From Hydrogenobacter thermophilus TK-6 (lineage in GTDB: Bacteria; Aquificota; Aquificia; Aquificales; Aquificaceae): DNA of 64,000 nucleotides. The notes beneath the pieces were generated by a model, which was not told the origin of the DNA, made no database searches, and saw only the letters and a list, made by a program, of their open reading frames with translations. Positions 51,035 through 59,221 of the stretch are shown piece by piece. The first letter of the stretch is position 1. Each line of letters opens with the position of its first letter. The DNA lies in the NCBI RefSeq assembly GCF_000010785.1, contig NC_013799.1, forward strand, positions 1,054,001-1,118,000, in the 5' to 3' direction. Made by a program: the position numbers and the translations under genes.

Positions 51035-51454
51035 ATGATACTTCTCCTTCTCTGGGTTAGTTTAGCCTTTGCCGCCGAGTTTTGTATAAAACCCGTTGAG
51101 AATCCTTACAATGAACCATACCTGAATTACGCTCTGCAAAAAAGAGTAGAAAGTGCAGTTCTTGAAAGTGGCCACAGTCTGAAGTGTGGGAAGGATTCCA
51201 TAGATATACTCCCGCTGGTAAAAGAACTCAGAGAGGTCCCTATAGCCTACACACCCTATCAAAGGGTAAGTGCATACAACTTGACATTAACCGTAGCTAT
51301 CAAAGACAAGAAGGAGGAAAGGGATTTTTCCTTTACGGTACCCTACAGCTTGCCAACGGGCGGTCTTGGAGACCTACCAAGGAGGCAAGCCATTGATGAC
51401 GCTCTTGGTATAATATACATAGAGTTTGTCCAGTACTTTAAGAGGAGGTACTAA
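51035..51454 (+). CDS. Exported protein, possibly LptE-like
   Basis: The 139-residue protein has a short signal peptide ([14 protein letters not shown]). The central [20 protein letters not shown] and the C-terminal [15 protein letters not shown] recall the LptE/LPS-assembly fold, but there is no lipobox. TATAAT at 51023-51028 lies 6 nt from the ATG. The call is weak. Confidence 0.5.
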   Translation: MILLLLWVSLAFAAEFCIKPVENPYNEPYLNYALQKRVESAVLESGHSLKCGKDSIDILPLVKELREVPIAYTPYQRVSAYNLTLTVAIKDKKEERDFSFTVPYSLPTGGLGDLPRRQAIDDALGIIYIEFVQYFKRRY

Positions 51455-51455
51455 C

Positions 51456-51836
51456 ATGCTTATAAATGTTGAGAGCAAGAAGAGTGTAGAAGAGATCAGA
51501 AGTGCCATAGAGGAAAAAGCCAAATCAAAGGGCTTTGGCGTCATGGCTATTCATGAAGTTACAAAGATACTGGAAAGTAAGGGGGTACCCATAAACTACC
51601 AGTGTCTGATAATTGAAGTATGCTCTCCAAAGCATGCAAGCACTATGCTTCAAAAGAATCCTTATGTATCTACAGCCATGCCTTGCAGGATAGCCGTGAT
51701 AGACCAAGGAGACAGGAGAATTCTCAGCACCATAGCTCCAACCGCAGTGCTTGACATGTTTAACATGCCAGAAGAAAAAGCCCTGGTGGAGGAGGTGGAA
51801 AAGCTGATGAAAGAGATAATGGAGGAGGCAAGCTAA
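51456..51836 (+). CDS. DUF302-family protein
   Basis: The 126-residue protein (start at 51456 after GAGGAGG) fits DUF302: KSVEEIRSAIEEKAKSKGFGV, IHEVTKILESKG, IIEVCSPKHAS and MPCRIAVID. DUF302 proteins are common in sulfur and metal oxidisers; their function is not settled. An upstream in-frame Met lies inside the preceding gene and lacks a ribosome site. Confidence 0.85.
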   Translation: MLINVESKKSVEEIRSAIEEKAKSKGFGVMAIHEVTKILESKGVPINYQCLIIEVCSPKHASTMLQKNPYVSTAMPCRIAVIDQGDRRILSTIAPTAVLDMFNMPEEKALVEEVEKLMKEIMEEAS

Positions 51837-51838
51837 CT

Positions 51839-52423
51839 TTAGCTTTCTAAGTCCTTTATCAGCTCAGCTTTTACATTTTCTGGAATGTCTGCCATAGTCT
51901 TGTAATTAGGGTGGTTTATCTCCAGCTTGAGAGGTAGATTTTTAAGGTCCTCCACCTGCTGGTCTGTCAGGTTGAACTTTAAAAAGTGCACCACCGCTGC
52001 CTTGCCATACTCGTAGTCTTCTTTGCTCCTCTCATCCGCAATAGCTCTCACTGTGTGCTTGTTGCCTATGTGAAGATAAAGATGGTCATGTATGCCAACC
52101 AGCTTCGGAAGAAGCCTCTTCCTCTCCTCCTCGTCCGGTATCTCTATGAACATGGTCACGGAAAGCTGGTTTTTATCCGGAACAAGCTCGTTGTAAACTT
52201 CTATTTCCTGCATTATCTCTTCGTCCTTTACCATCCTCTCAGCTCTTATCATCTCCTGTATCTGGAACCATACAGTTTGTCTGTTTTCAAAAACAAGATG
52301 AACCAGATCACCCAAAAATACCCTTCTGTTCTTCTTGAGTTCTATAATTTCTCTTTTCCTCTCTTCCCTTACCTTTTCGTACTCGTATATGTTGAGTATC
52401 TCATCAAAGCTTATCTTCTTCAC
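51839..52423 (-). CDS. DUF3501-family protein
   Basis: The 194-residue protein has the DUF3501 pattern: YEKVREERKREIIELKKNR, VWFQIQEMIRAERM and GIHDHLYLHIG. The family is often found next to rubrerythrin and heterodisulfide-reductase-like genes; here rubrerythrin lies 49 bases upstream. Function is unknown, with a link to peroxide or sulfur redox suspected. Confidence 0.85.
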   Translation of the reverse strand: MKKISFDEILNIYEYEKVREERKREIIELKKNRRVFLGDLVHLVFENRQTVWFQIQEMIRAERMVKDEEIMQEIEVYNELVPDKNQLSVTMFIEIPDEEERKRLLPKLVGIHDHLYLHIGNKHTVRAIADERSKEDYEYGKAAVVHFLKFNLTDQQVEDLKNLPLKLEINHPNYKTMADIPENVKAELIKDLES

Positions 52424-52449
52424 CTTTCCACCCCCAAATGGTCTAAAGA

Positions 52450-52464
52450 CCCGGCAGAGCCGGG
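52450..52464 (-). terminator. Hairpin between rubrerythrin and the DUF3501 gene
   Basis: CCCGGC and GCCGGG pair across a 3-base loop between the two genes. Only TCTTTAG follows on the coding strand, so it is more likely a partial attenuator lowering expression of the second gene. Confidence 0.5.
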
Positions 52465-52472
52465 CTCAAGCT

Positions 52473-52901
52473 TTAGGCTTTTAGGCTCTCAAGAGCCTTT
52501 TGGAATCTGCCTGCGTGGGACTTTTCTGCCCTTGCGAGAGTCTCAAACCATTCGGCTATGTCGTCAAAACCTTCTTCCCTTGCTGTCTTGGCAAATCCCG
52601 GATACATCTCCGTGTACTCGTAAGTCTCTCCCGCTATTGCAGCTTCAAGGTTCTGCTCCATACTGCCAATAGGCTTGCCTGTAGCAGGGTCTCCACCTCC
52701 GTACTTTTCAAGAAACTCAAGATGACCAAAGGCGTGTCCAGTCTCTCCTTCTGCGGTCTCTCTGAAGACATTGGCTATGTCAGGGTACCCTTCTATATCT
52801 GCCTTTCTGGCAAAGTAGAGGTACCTCCTGTTGGCTTGAGATTCGCCCGCAAAGGCGTGCTTAAGGCACTCAAGGGTCTTGGTACCTGCTAAACTCTTCA
52901 T
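52473..52901 (-). CDS. Rubrerythrin (ferritin-like domain only)
   Basis: The 142-residue protein has the di-iron residues in [43 protein letters not shown] and [12 protein letters not shown]. The C-terminal rubredoxin domain of classical rubrerythrin is absent, so an outside electron donor is needed. It reduces hydrogen peroxide. A perfect sigma-70 promoter drives it and DUF3501. Confidence 0.95.
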   Translation of the reverse strand: MKSLAGTKTLECLKHAFAGESQANRRYLYFARKADIEGYPDIANVFRETAEGETGHAFGHLEFLEKYGGGDPATGKPIGSMEQNLEAAIAGETYEYTEMYPGFAKTAREEGFDDIAEWFETLARAEKSHAGRFQKALESLKA

Positions 52902-52935
52902 GGCTAAACCTCCTTAAAAAGTTTTACTATTATTT

Positions 52936-52964
52936 ATTATATGCAAAATTTTTGCAACTGTCAA
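52936..52964 (-). promoter_or_regulatory. Consensus promoter of rubrerythrin with a palindromic spacer
   Basis: On the minus strand TTGACA (52964-52959), 17 bases and TATAAT (52941-52936) match the consensus. The spacer holds the perfect inverted repeat TGCAAAATTTTTGCA (52942-52956), a likely repressor site. A related palindrome is at 53341-53360. Confidence 0.8.
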
Positions 52965-52973
52965 GGGGGAATG

Positions 52974-53286
52974 AGCCTGTCTAAAAAATCCCAAATGTTT
53001 GATTTTGAACGCTCATAAACACACCACGGCAAAAAGGTAAAACAAAAGGAGCTCCACAAGAACCATAAACTGGGACTTTGGTTTTGATAAGCAGTGCAGA
53101 GATTATTATGTAGTCTTCATACACTTTAGGTCTTCCTCTTTTGGTGTTCTGGCTTTTGCTTATGCTCTTGCATATTTCCTTGCTTTTGGCTAAAATGAGT
53201 TTTATCAGTTGTTTGTTTTTCTTCTTTCTCATTCTTCTTTTTTCTACCCTTTTTCCCTCAATGTGTCAAGATTTTCTAAACAGGCT
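52974..53286. mobile_element. Decayed insertion sequence, right boundary of the PQQ segment
   Basis: The left end AGCCTGTCTAAAAAATC and the right end read inward AGCCTGTTTAGAAAATC are near-identical inverted repeats. The element is only 313 bases and holds a short transposase remnant. The ends match those of the remnant at 45212-45668. Confidence 0.6.
52981..53232 (-). pseudogene. Transposase N-terminal remnant
   Basis: The 83-residue frame starts with a basic helix and has KRGRPKVYEDYIIISALLI, typical of the start of DDE transposases. It runs into the element end without a catalytic domain. Broken. Confidence 0.55.
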
Positions 53287-53340
53287 TGGGGAAAAAGCCT
53301 TCTAAGGAACTACAGATGGTATGCTCAATTTATGAGCAAG

Positions 53341-53360
53341 GGTGCAAAATTTTTAGCACC
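53341..53360. promoter_or_regulatory. Palindrome upstream of the V4R gene
   Basis: GGTGCAAAATTTTTAGCACC is an imperfect inverted repeat about 70 bases upstream of the sigma-54-like promoter, a usual place for an enhancer. It shares TGCAAAATTTTT with the palindrome in the rubrerythrin promoter. Confidence 0.45.
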
Positions 53361-53412
53361 TTTCTAAGGGTAAAAAATCCTTAATCCCTTTATTTCAACG
53401 CTCCCCACCATA

Positions 53413-53428
53413 TGGTATCTTTTTTGCA
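53413..53428 (+). promoter_or_regulatory. Sigma-54-type promoter for the V4R gene
   Basis: TGGTATCTTTTTTGCA has GG and GC separated by exactly 10 bases, with TTGCA at the -12 element. The match at -24 is partial (TGGTAT against TGGCAC). Transcription would start near 53439, leaving room for the AGGAGG ribosome site at about 53450. Confidence 0.5.
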
Positions 53429-53462
53429 TAAAAAAGGTAAAGGACAGCAGGAGGCGCAGACC

Positions 53463-54002
53463 ATGGACGAGCTTGAAGCGGTTTCAAAGATAAGGGTGTT
53501 TTTAAAGGACGAGGGTTTTATAGTGCCTAAGAAGCCTGTGCAGGAGTTCTATTCAAGCATAATAAAGCTTTCGGGCTTTGGGGTTGGTGGAATTCTCAAC
53601 ATGTCTGGAAGGAAGGCAGGCAATATAGCTGGACAGATCATAAAGGAACTCATAGGGAATCACGAACCCAGTATTGAAGAGATAGAATTATATTTGAGGG
53701 TTTTTCTCAGCGAGGCGGGCATATGCGAGATAACCCGTTGGGAAAATCAGGAGAAGCAGGTAAAAATCTACGCAAAAAACTCTGTTTTTGCGGAAGAGCA
53801 GGAAAGCTCCAAACCTGTGTGCATACCGTTGCAGGGCGCTCTTGCAGGATGCTTTGAGGAGCTAACAGGTAAAGAGTGGGACTGTAAGGAAACTCAGTGC
53901 CAAGCGCAGAAAAAGGAAGAGTGCATATTTGAATTGTGGTTTTACCACCGCTCTTCATTTAGCTATGAACAAACTCAAGACCGCTCTTGTGGAGGGGGAT
54001 AA
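53463..54002 (+). CDS. V4R-domain protein with an aberrant C-terminal tail
   Basis: From ATG 53463 (MDELEAVSKIRVFL), preceded by AGGAGG, the protein is 179 residues. The second half fits the V4R small-molecule-binding domain: GALAGCFEELTGKEWDCKET, then CQAQKKEECIFELWF. V4R domains occur in sigma-54 activators such as XylR and in stand-alone proteins. The final about 20 residues (YHRSSFSYEQ onward) are read out of frame through a broken lpd fragment, so the natural end has been lost or extended. Confidence 0.75.
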   Translation: MDELEAVSKIRVFLKDEGFIVPKKPVQEFYSSIIKLSGFGVGGILNMSGRKAGNIAGQIIKELIGNHEPSIEEIELYLRVFLSEAGICEITRWENQEKQVKIYAKNSVFAEEQESSKPVCIPLQGALAGCFEELTGKEWDCKETQCQAQKKEECIFELWFYHRSSFSYEQTQDRSCGGG

Positions 54003-54075
54003 GCTGGGAGGTACATGTCTAAACAGGGGTTGCATACCCAAAGAGGGGCTTTGCAGAATAGCCAAGGAAGCTCTA
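53941..54075 (+). pseudogene. Fragment of a second dihydrolipoamide dehydrogenase gene
   Basis: In a frame different from the V4R gene the sequence encodes GFTTALHLAMNKLKTALVEG, then DKLGGTCLNRGCIPKEGL and CRIAKEAL, the FAD and redox-disulfide region of Lpd. The first about ten residues and everything after residue 55 are missing. The fragment is not a copy of the lpd at 43.6 kb (different wording around the motif). Confidence 0.8.
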
Positions 54076-55282
54076 TTCTTAATTCAAGGTTCATGTGTTT
54101 ACCAAGGTTTGCGGTGAAGGTCACTCCTGCTTCCGTACCGAGGTTTTTACCATTGCCTCCCATGTCTTTGTTAGACCTAAAGGTGCCTACTACCCCTTGG
54201 ACAGAAAGCTTCTTCTCTATTATTGGCAGGTCCACCTTTGCCTGCAGAGTGGTAAGACCGTACCCTCTGTTGCCCGGCTCAAGCCCAAAGTCGTTCACAT
54301 CGGAGGGTCCGTGTGGTGTGAATATGTAAGTATATGCCCAGTAACCACCTGTACCAAGAAGACCATGAACTGTTTGGAATCCTCTTCCGTTTTGTTTACC
54401 AGAGGAGTAAATGCCCAGAAGGCTTACGCCTGCAGGACCCAGCTTGGTAGAACCTTCAAGTCTTGCAAGCCACCCGCTGTTGCTTCTCACGCTTACACCG
54501 TCAAAGGATCTTTTACCTGTATTTGCCAGAACCACACCGTGCAGTGTAATGGGGTCAAACTTTACCGTTGCGTGAGGTCCTATCCATGTCTGCTCAAGCC
54601 TTAAAAAGTCCGCGGGTGTGCAGTTATTGGGATAGTTGGGATTGTTGGGATAACATATCTTCCCATAAGTTCCATAGTAGTGAAGTCCCACATGGGCTAT
54701 GCCAAGCTTAGTGTTGAGGTCAGCAACAAAGAAATGCTGGTCCTTGTCCTTTACTGCTGTGTTTCTGTAGAATACACCCTCCACAAGCCTCACATAGGCG
54801 AGCCTCCAGTCAAGATTTCCCACATTCCCGGCGTAAGCTATACCTCCTACATTGAGGTCCCAGTCTGCAGAAAAGAGCATCTGGTCCACCTGATCGTTGG
54901 CAGGCAGGATACCAGCCAACACCGTACCAGGACCAACCGGGAAGTACAGGTATCCGTACCTCACACCCCTTGCCTGAAGCCTGTTGAAGGCATTCACCGC
55001 ATAAACCCCTCTCGGGTCGCTTGCCGCAGGTGAAGAGCCACCCCATCCGCCTCTGTACTCAAGCTGGAAAAAGCCCCCTACTCCACTTTCCGTTTTGACA
55101 TCAAAGTTTAGCCTGAACCTCTGCCTGAAGAAGTCATACTGATTGTTGGACTGGATGTTGGAGTTGTTGTACATGACCCTGTACTGGATGCCAAAGTCAA
55201 TGTCTGCATCCCTGAGCTTAATGGCATAACTGGGGACCGCCATAACTGCTGAGAGTAAAACCGCTCCCGCTACTCTCTTCAT
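53975..55282 (-). CDS. Outer membrane beta-barrel porin with replaced C-terminus
   Basis: The 435-residue protein has a signal peptide (VAGAVLLSAVMAVPSYA) and an alternating beta-strand pattern rich in Gly, Tyr and Asn (IDFGIQYRVMYNNSN, FRLNFDVKTE), as in porins. The last strand breaks off after NLELRIE, and about 30 residues (LPWLFCKAPLWVCNPC onward) come from the antisense of the lpd fragment. It lacks the usual terminal aromatic residue, so barrel assembly by BamA may be impaired. Confidence 0.82.
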   Translation of the reverse strand: MKRVAGAVLLSAVMAVPSYAIKLRDADIDFGIQYRVMYNNSNIQSNNQYDFFRQRFRLNFDVKTESGVGGFFQLEYRGGWGGSSPAASDPRGVYAVNAFNRLQARGVRYGYLYFPVGPGTVLAGILPANDQVDQMLFSADWDLNVGGIAYAGNVGNLDWRLAYVRLVEGVFYRNTAVKDKDQHFFVADLNTKLGIAHVGLHYYGTYGKICYPNNPNYPNNCTPADFLRLEQTWIGPHATVKFDPITLHGVVLANTGKRSFDGVSVRSNSGWLARLEGSTKLGPAGVSLLGIYSSGKQNGRGFQTVHGLLGTGGYWAYTYIFTPHGPSDVNDFGLEPGNRGYGLTTLQAKVDLPIIEKKLSVQGVVGTFRSNKDMGGNGKNLGTEAGVTFTANLGKHMNLELRIELPWLFCKAPLWVCNPCLDMYLPAYPPPQERS

Positions 55283-55458
55283 GCTTCACCTCCGTAGAAG
55301 TTTTTCCTATTCTTTTGCAAAGAGCGTGCCATTAAGGAGGACTTTAAAAACAAGGATTTACCTATGCTAAAAGGTGGTGGTGATTCCAAAGATGCTCACT
55401 TAATTAGCAAGTGGAGCTTAAATTTTGAGCAGTATGTTCTTGGGTTATAATGACTAAC

Positions 55459-56193
55459 ATGATTGATAAAAAGCCCATCCTTGAACTTTCCGCACCTGTT
55501 ATAGAGATAATAACCGAAACGCCTACCACCAAAACGCTCGTTTTTGATATAAAGGGTGTGGACCTGGATTTTTATCCGGGTCAGTATGTGATGCTGGAAG
55601 TGCCATATCCCACCACAGGTGAGGTGCTAAAGAGAGCTTATTCCATAGCTAACTCGCCGCTAAAAAAGGGTGTCCTTGAGCTTACCATAAAGAGAACGCC
55701 CAACGGTAAAGCTTCTGTGATACTTACAGAGCAGGTAAAAGTTGGAGATGTCTTTAAGATAAAGGGTCCTTACGGGAAGTTCATCTGGCTACCCGAGATG
55801 TCTGATAAGGTGGTTTTCATAGGTGCTGGGAGCGGTATAGTGCCTCTCATGTGCATGCTCAGATACATAATAGATGCTAACTTGCACCATGTAAAGGCTA
55901 CTCTGCTTTACTCCAACACCTCTTACGAAGAGATCATATATAGGGAGGAGCTGGAAAAGATGGAAAGACACTCAAACATAAAAGTGGTGCATACTTTGAC
56001 AAGGTCTGTGCCAGAAGGATGGAGGGGCTACACGGGAAGGATAAATCCAGACATGATCCTCAAAGAGGTGGACGATATACCTCTTAACCTTTATTACCTG
56101 TGTGGTCCCCCCAAGTTTGTTGACGATATTACCTCCATGCTGGTGGATTTAGGAGTTCCTAAAGAGAGGATAAAGAAGGAAAAGTACGAGTAA
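55459..56193 (+). CDS. FAD/NAD(P)-binding oxidoreductase of the ferredoxin reductase type
   Basis: The protein is about 244 residues with the FAD motif RAYSIANSP, the GPYGKF segment, the NAD(P) motif GAGSGIVPL and the C-terminal YLCGPPKFVDD. TATAAT lies at 55446-55451 and overlaps an earlier ATG at 55450, so the ATG at 55459 (MIDKKPILEL) is the better start. The electron partner is unknown. Confidence 0.88.
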   Translation: MIDKKPILELSAPVIEIITETPTTKTLVFDIKGVDLDFYPGQYVMLEVPYPTTGEVLKRAYSIANSPLKKGVLELTIKRTPNGKASVILTEQVKVGDVFKIKGPYGKFIWLPEMSDKVVFIGAGSGIVPLMCMLRYIIDANLHHVKATLLYSNTSYEEIIYREELEKMERHSNIKVVHTLTRSVPEGWRGYTGRINPDMILKEVDDIPLNLYYLCGPPKFVDDITSMLVDLGVPKERIKKEKYE

Positions 56194-57195
56194 TCAGAGT
56201 ATAAGCATACCATCGCCGTAGCTGTAAAATCTGTATCTTTCTTTTATGGCAATTTGGTAAGCTGATAATATAAACTCTCTGCCTGCAAAGGCTGAAACCA
56301 GCAAAAGCAGGGAGGACCTTGGCAGGTGAAAGTTGGTGATCATAGCATCCACCACTTTAAAGGTGTATCCTGGATATATGTAAAGGTCAGTTTTACCGCT
56401 AAAGGGTGAGAAAGGTTTTGTCTCCAGAGCCCTAACAACTGTTGTTCCAACCGCAACCACTTTTTTTCCCTCTTGCTTTACTTTTTTAATTAGCTCCACC
56501 GTCTCCTCAGGCACCTCCATATACTCTTCATCCACTTTGTGCTCCCTTATATCCGACACCTTAATGGGTTTGAAAGTACCATACGAAACATGCAGAGTGA
56601 TGAAGGCTTTTCTTATGCCATACTCGTCAAGCCTGTTTAGGAGCTCCTCAGAAAAGTGTAAAGATGCAGTAGGTGCAGCCACAGATCCTTCCTTTTGAGC
56701 AAAGACTGTTTGGTAATAAACTCTGTCTATATGCTCTTCTTCCCTTTCTAAGTAAGGAGGTATGGGTATGTGCCCGTATGTATATAGAGCTTTTATAGGG
56801 TCTTGGGATAGGAGTTCTACCAAAAACTTTCCCTCGCTTATGTGCTTTAGTATGTTAACACTCAAATCCTGAGCAATATAAACACAGAGCCCTTCCCTTA
56901 TGTTTTTACCACTAACTAAAGCATACCATAGGTGTTCTTTTAGCATATCGGTGAGGAGTATCTCCACCCTTCCACCTGTTGGCTTCTTGCCGTAGAGCCT
57001 TGCAGGAATTACTTTTGTGTTGTTAAAGACAAGGAGGTCTCCCTCCTCCAAGTAAAGGGGCAGGTTCCAAAAAATGTCGTGCTTTATGGATTTGTCCTTT
57101 CTGTTTAATACCATAAGCCTTGCCATATGGCGCTCTTTAAGGGGATACTTGGCTATAAGTTCAGGTGGCAACTCAAAATCAAAATCTTCCAGCCT
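56194..57195 (-). CDS. queA: QueA, S-adenosylmethionine:tRNA ribosyltransferase-isomerase
   Basis: From ATG 57195 ([16 protein letters not shown]) the protein is 333 residues with [24 protein letters not shown]-like [25 protein letters not shown] and [17 protein letters not shown]. It adds the epoxyqueuosine side chain to tRNA. The longer upstream frame would overlap the divergent gene. It works with queC (4.5 kb). Confidence 0.96.
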   Translation of the reverse strand, partial: RLEDFDFELPPELIAKYPLKERHMARLMVLNRKDKSIKHDIFWNLPLYLEEGDLLVFNNTKVIPARLYGKKPTGGRVEILLTDMLKEHLWYALVSGKNIREGLCVYIAQDLSVNILKHISEGKFLVELLSQDPIKALYTYGHIPIPPYLEREEEHIDRVYYQTVFAQKEGSVAAPTASLHFSEELLNRLDEYGIRKAFITLHVSYGTFKPIKVSDIREHKVDEEYMEVPEETVELIKKVKQEGKKVVAVGTTVVRALETKPFSPFSGKTDLYIYPGYTFKVVDAMITNFHLPRSSLLLLVSAFAGREFILSAYQIAIKERYRFYSYGDGMLIL

Positions 57196-57222
57196 CATGA
57201 CAAACTTATATATTTTATATCC

Positions 57223-58749
57223 ATGCAGGAGGTTATTTTTGAAAAGGGCATAAAGCACACCGCTCACGGGCTTAACTTTTACCTTTCTTACTTTGACGAC
57301 ATAGCAAGAGTTTTACCAAGGGATGAGTTTTGCTTTGTGGTGGGTGGATGGGTAAGGGACAGACTGTTGGGTGAGCCTGTGGGTTATCACATAGATGTGG
57401 ACCTTTTGGTGAGCTGCGATCCTACCAAGGTGGCGAGGGATTTTGCTAACCTGGTAGGAGGCGCTTACTTTGAGTTTGAGAAGAAGGGGCTCCTTATAAA
57501 GAGACCCACCATAGCTACTGTGATCCTCAGACTCCCACCATACAAGTACCGCTTTGACTTTGCCCAGATAAAAGGTAAAGACCTTGAAAAGGCTCTAATA
57601 GAAGACCTTCTCTCAAGGGACTTTACCGCAAATGCCATGGCGGTAAGCATAGATGATGTCCTAAGTATAGGTGCAAAGCAAACCATCATATATGACCCTG
57701 CAAAGGGTATAGAGGACTTGGAAAGAGGGCTTTTAAGACCAGTATCTTTGAAGAATCTGGAAGATGATCCTGTAAGGATGCTAAGAGGCTTTAGGCTCTC
57801 TGTGGAGAAGGACCTTAGTCTAACTGAGGATTTTTACGACTTTGTCAAAAGAAAGGGACACCTCATAAAGAAGGCACCTGCAGAAAGGATAACCCTTGAG
57901 CTTTTGAAAATACTAAGACACCGCCGTAGCGGAAAGGTGATAAGAGACCTGTATAATCATGGGATTTTGGAAGCCATCTTTCCAGAGATAGAAAAGCTGA
58001 GAGAGGTAAACTTTCAGGGAGACCATCACCTTTACCCTCTTGATGAGCACACCCTTAGAGTTGTAGAGAGTATAGACCAAGTTATTCAAGAGAGGGAGAG
58101 ATACCTTGATGCGGACCTTTTGAAAGAGTTTGGAAGTATGCATGTGCATGGAGAGTTTTCTGATATAGAACTTTTGAAGCTCTCAGCTCTCTTTCACGAC
58201 ATAGCAAAGCCTCACACCTTTGAGCTAAAAAATGGCAAGGTGACCTTTTATAACCATGATAAGTTAGGTGCCAGTATAGTAAGGGATATAGGAAAGAGGC
58301 TCAAATGGGGTGATGATGCTACGGAGTTTGTTTCCAAAATAGTGGAGCACCACCTAAGACCTTTTTATTTGAGAGAATCTTTGAAAAAGGGACAGCTTAC
58401 CGACAGGGGCAAAGCCAAGTTCTGGAGGGAGTGCTCTGATATAGCGGCACATCTTTTTCTTCATGCCATTGCCGATGCCATAGGTAGCGGTGATAGTAAG
58501 GAAGAGATAGATGACCTTCTAAAAACCATAAAGGAGCTTGTAAGGTACAAAAGGGAAAGATACGATAAACTACCCACAAAGGCTCTTTTGAGTGGAAGGG
58601 AAATAATGGATATCCTTGGTATACCAGAGGGACCAATGGTAGGTTATGTAAAGAGAGCTTTGGAAGAGGCACAGATAGAAGGCGCTGTGAGAACCAAAGA
58701 GGAAGCCATAGAGTTTGTAAAAAACATCACCTTTCCAGCTCAAAGCTAA
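57223..58749 (+). CDS. tRNA nucleotidyltransferase/poly(A) polymerase family protein (A- or CC-adding type) with HD domain
   Basis: From ATG 57223 ([11 protein letters not shown]) the protein is 508 residues. The class-II nucleotidyltransferase head has [12 protein letters not shown], then HIDVDLLV (catalytic Asp pair) and [22 protein letters not shown] follows. A C-terminal HD domain has [10 protein letters not shown]. Aquificales split CCA addition between A-adding and CC-adding enzymes; which of the two this is cannot be decided here. Neither tRNA in the window encodes CCA. Confidence 0.88.
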   Translation: MQEVIFEKGIKHTAHGLNFYLSYFDDIARVLPRDEFCFVVGGWVRDRLLGEPVGYHIDVDLLVSCDPTKVARDFANLVGGAYFEFEKKGLLIKRPTIATVILRLPPYKYRFDFAQIKGKDLEKALIEDLLSRDFTANAMAVSIDDVLSIGAKQTIIYDPAKGIEDLERGLLRPVSLKNLEDDPVRMLRGFRLSVEKDLSLTEDFYDFVKRKGHLIKKAPAERITLELLKILRHRRSGKVIRDLYNHGILEAIFPEIEKLREVNFQGDHHLYPLDEHTLRVVESIDQVIQERERYLDADLLKEFGSMHVHGEFSDIELLKLSALFHDIAKPHTFELKNGKVTFYNHDKLGASIVRDIGKRLKWGDDATEFVSKIVEHHLRPFYLRESLKKGQLTDRGKAKFWRECSDIAAHLFLHAIADAIGSGDSKEEIDDLLKTIKELVRYKRERYDKLPTKALLSGREIMDILGIPEGPMVGYVKRALEEAQIEGAVRTKEEAIEFVKNITFPAQS

Positions 58750-59221
58750 GAGGTGCACCGTCTTTGTCCCTCAGCTCCAACATAATACCGCATACATCCC
58801 CTTGCTTTCCCACCTTGCCCAGCACCTGCCAACTTCTAACCCTTTCTCCCTTTCTTACAAAGAGCTTTTGAGCTTTCCCATAAACAGCTATGTACTGCCC
58901 CGTATCAATCATAACAAGCCAGCCATAGCTTTTGAGGTCATCACCTGCGTATAGCACCCTCCCGCTCTCTGGAGATCTGAAAAACTCATCGCAGGAAGTC
59001 TTTATAAAATACCCTCTTTTGGTCTTTATAGGAGTCCCCCTTACGGGCATTTTGACGCTAAGAGGAGTGCCATGCTCCTTCTCTTCCTCCTTCCTTTTGG
59101 GCATCCGTTTTTCCTCAGGTTTGGGCGTTTTCTTTTCCTGGGGAGTGATGTCTCTTAGCTCTATATGGATAAGCCCGCACCCGCTAAAAAAGAGTGCAAA
59201 AAACAGGAGGATAGCTTTCAT
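58727..59221 (-). CDS. Lipoprotein with degenerate LytM/M23 domain
   Basis: From ATG 59221 it starts with a lipoprotein signal ([11 protein letters not shown] lipobox), a Lys/Glu/Pro-rich spacer (about 30-60) and a LytM domain: [21 protein letters not shown] and [17 protein letters not shown]. The metal ligands are missing: the place of H-x-H reads [12 protein letters not shown]. Such domains activate cell-wall amidases (NlpD/EnvC type). Its start lies inside nnr (38-base overlap). Confidence 0.8.
   Translation of the reverse strand: MKAILLFFALFFSGCGLIHIELRDITPQEKKTPKPEEKRMPKRKEEEKEHGTPLSVKMPVRGTPIKTKRGYFIKTSCDEFFRSPESGRVLYAGDDLKSYGWLVMIDTGQYIAVYGKAQKLFVRKGERVRSWQVLGKVGKQGDVCGIMLELRDKDGAPLSFELER

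Noticed and set aside
51986-52672. 228-residue + strand frame opposite the DUF3501 and rubrerythrin genes
   Set aside because: It crosses two well-supported genes and their intergenic hairpin, and the product has no recognisable domain.
45212-53286. An intact composite transposon carrying the PQQ genes
   Set aside because: Neither flanking element has a complete transposase, no target duplication was visible, and essential rpmI lies inside.
53929-54117. Small intact Lpd-like gene
   Set aside because: It carries the redox motif but lacks the start of the FAD fold and all later domains, and its frame is broken at both ends, so it is called a pseudogene fragment.
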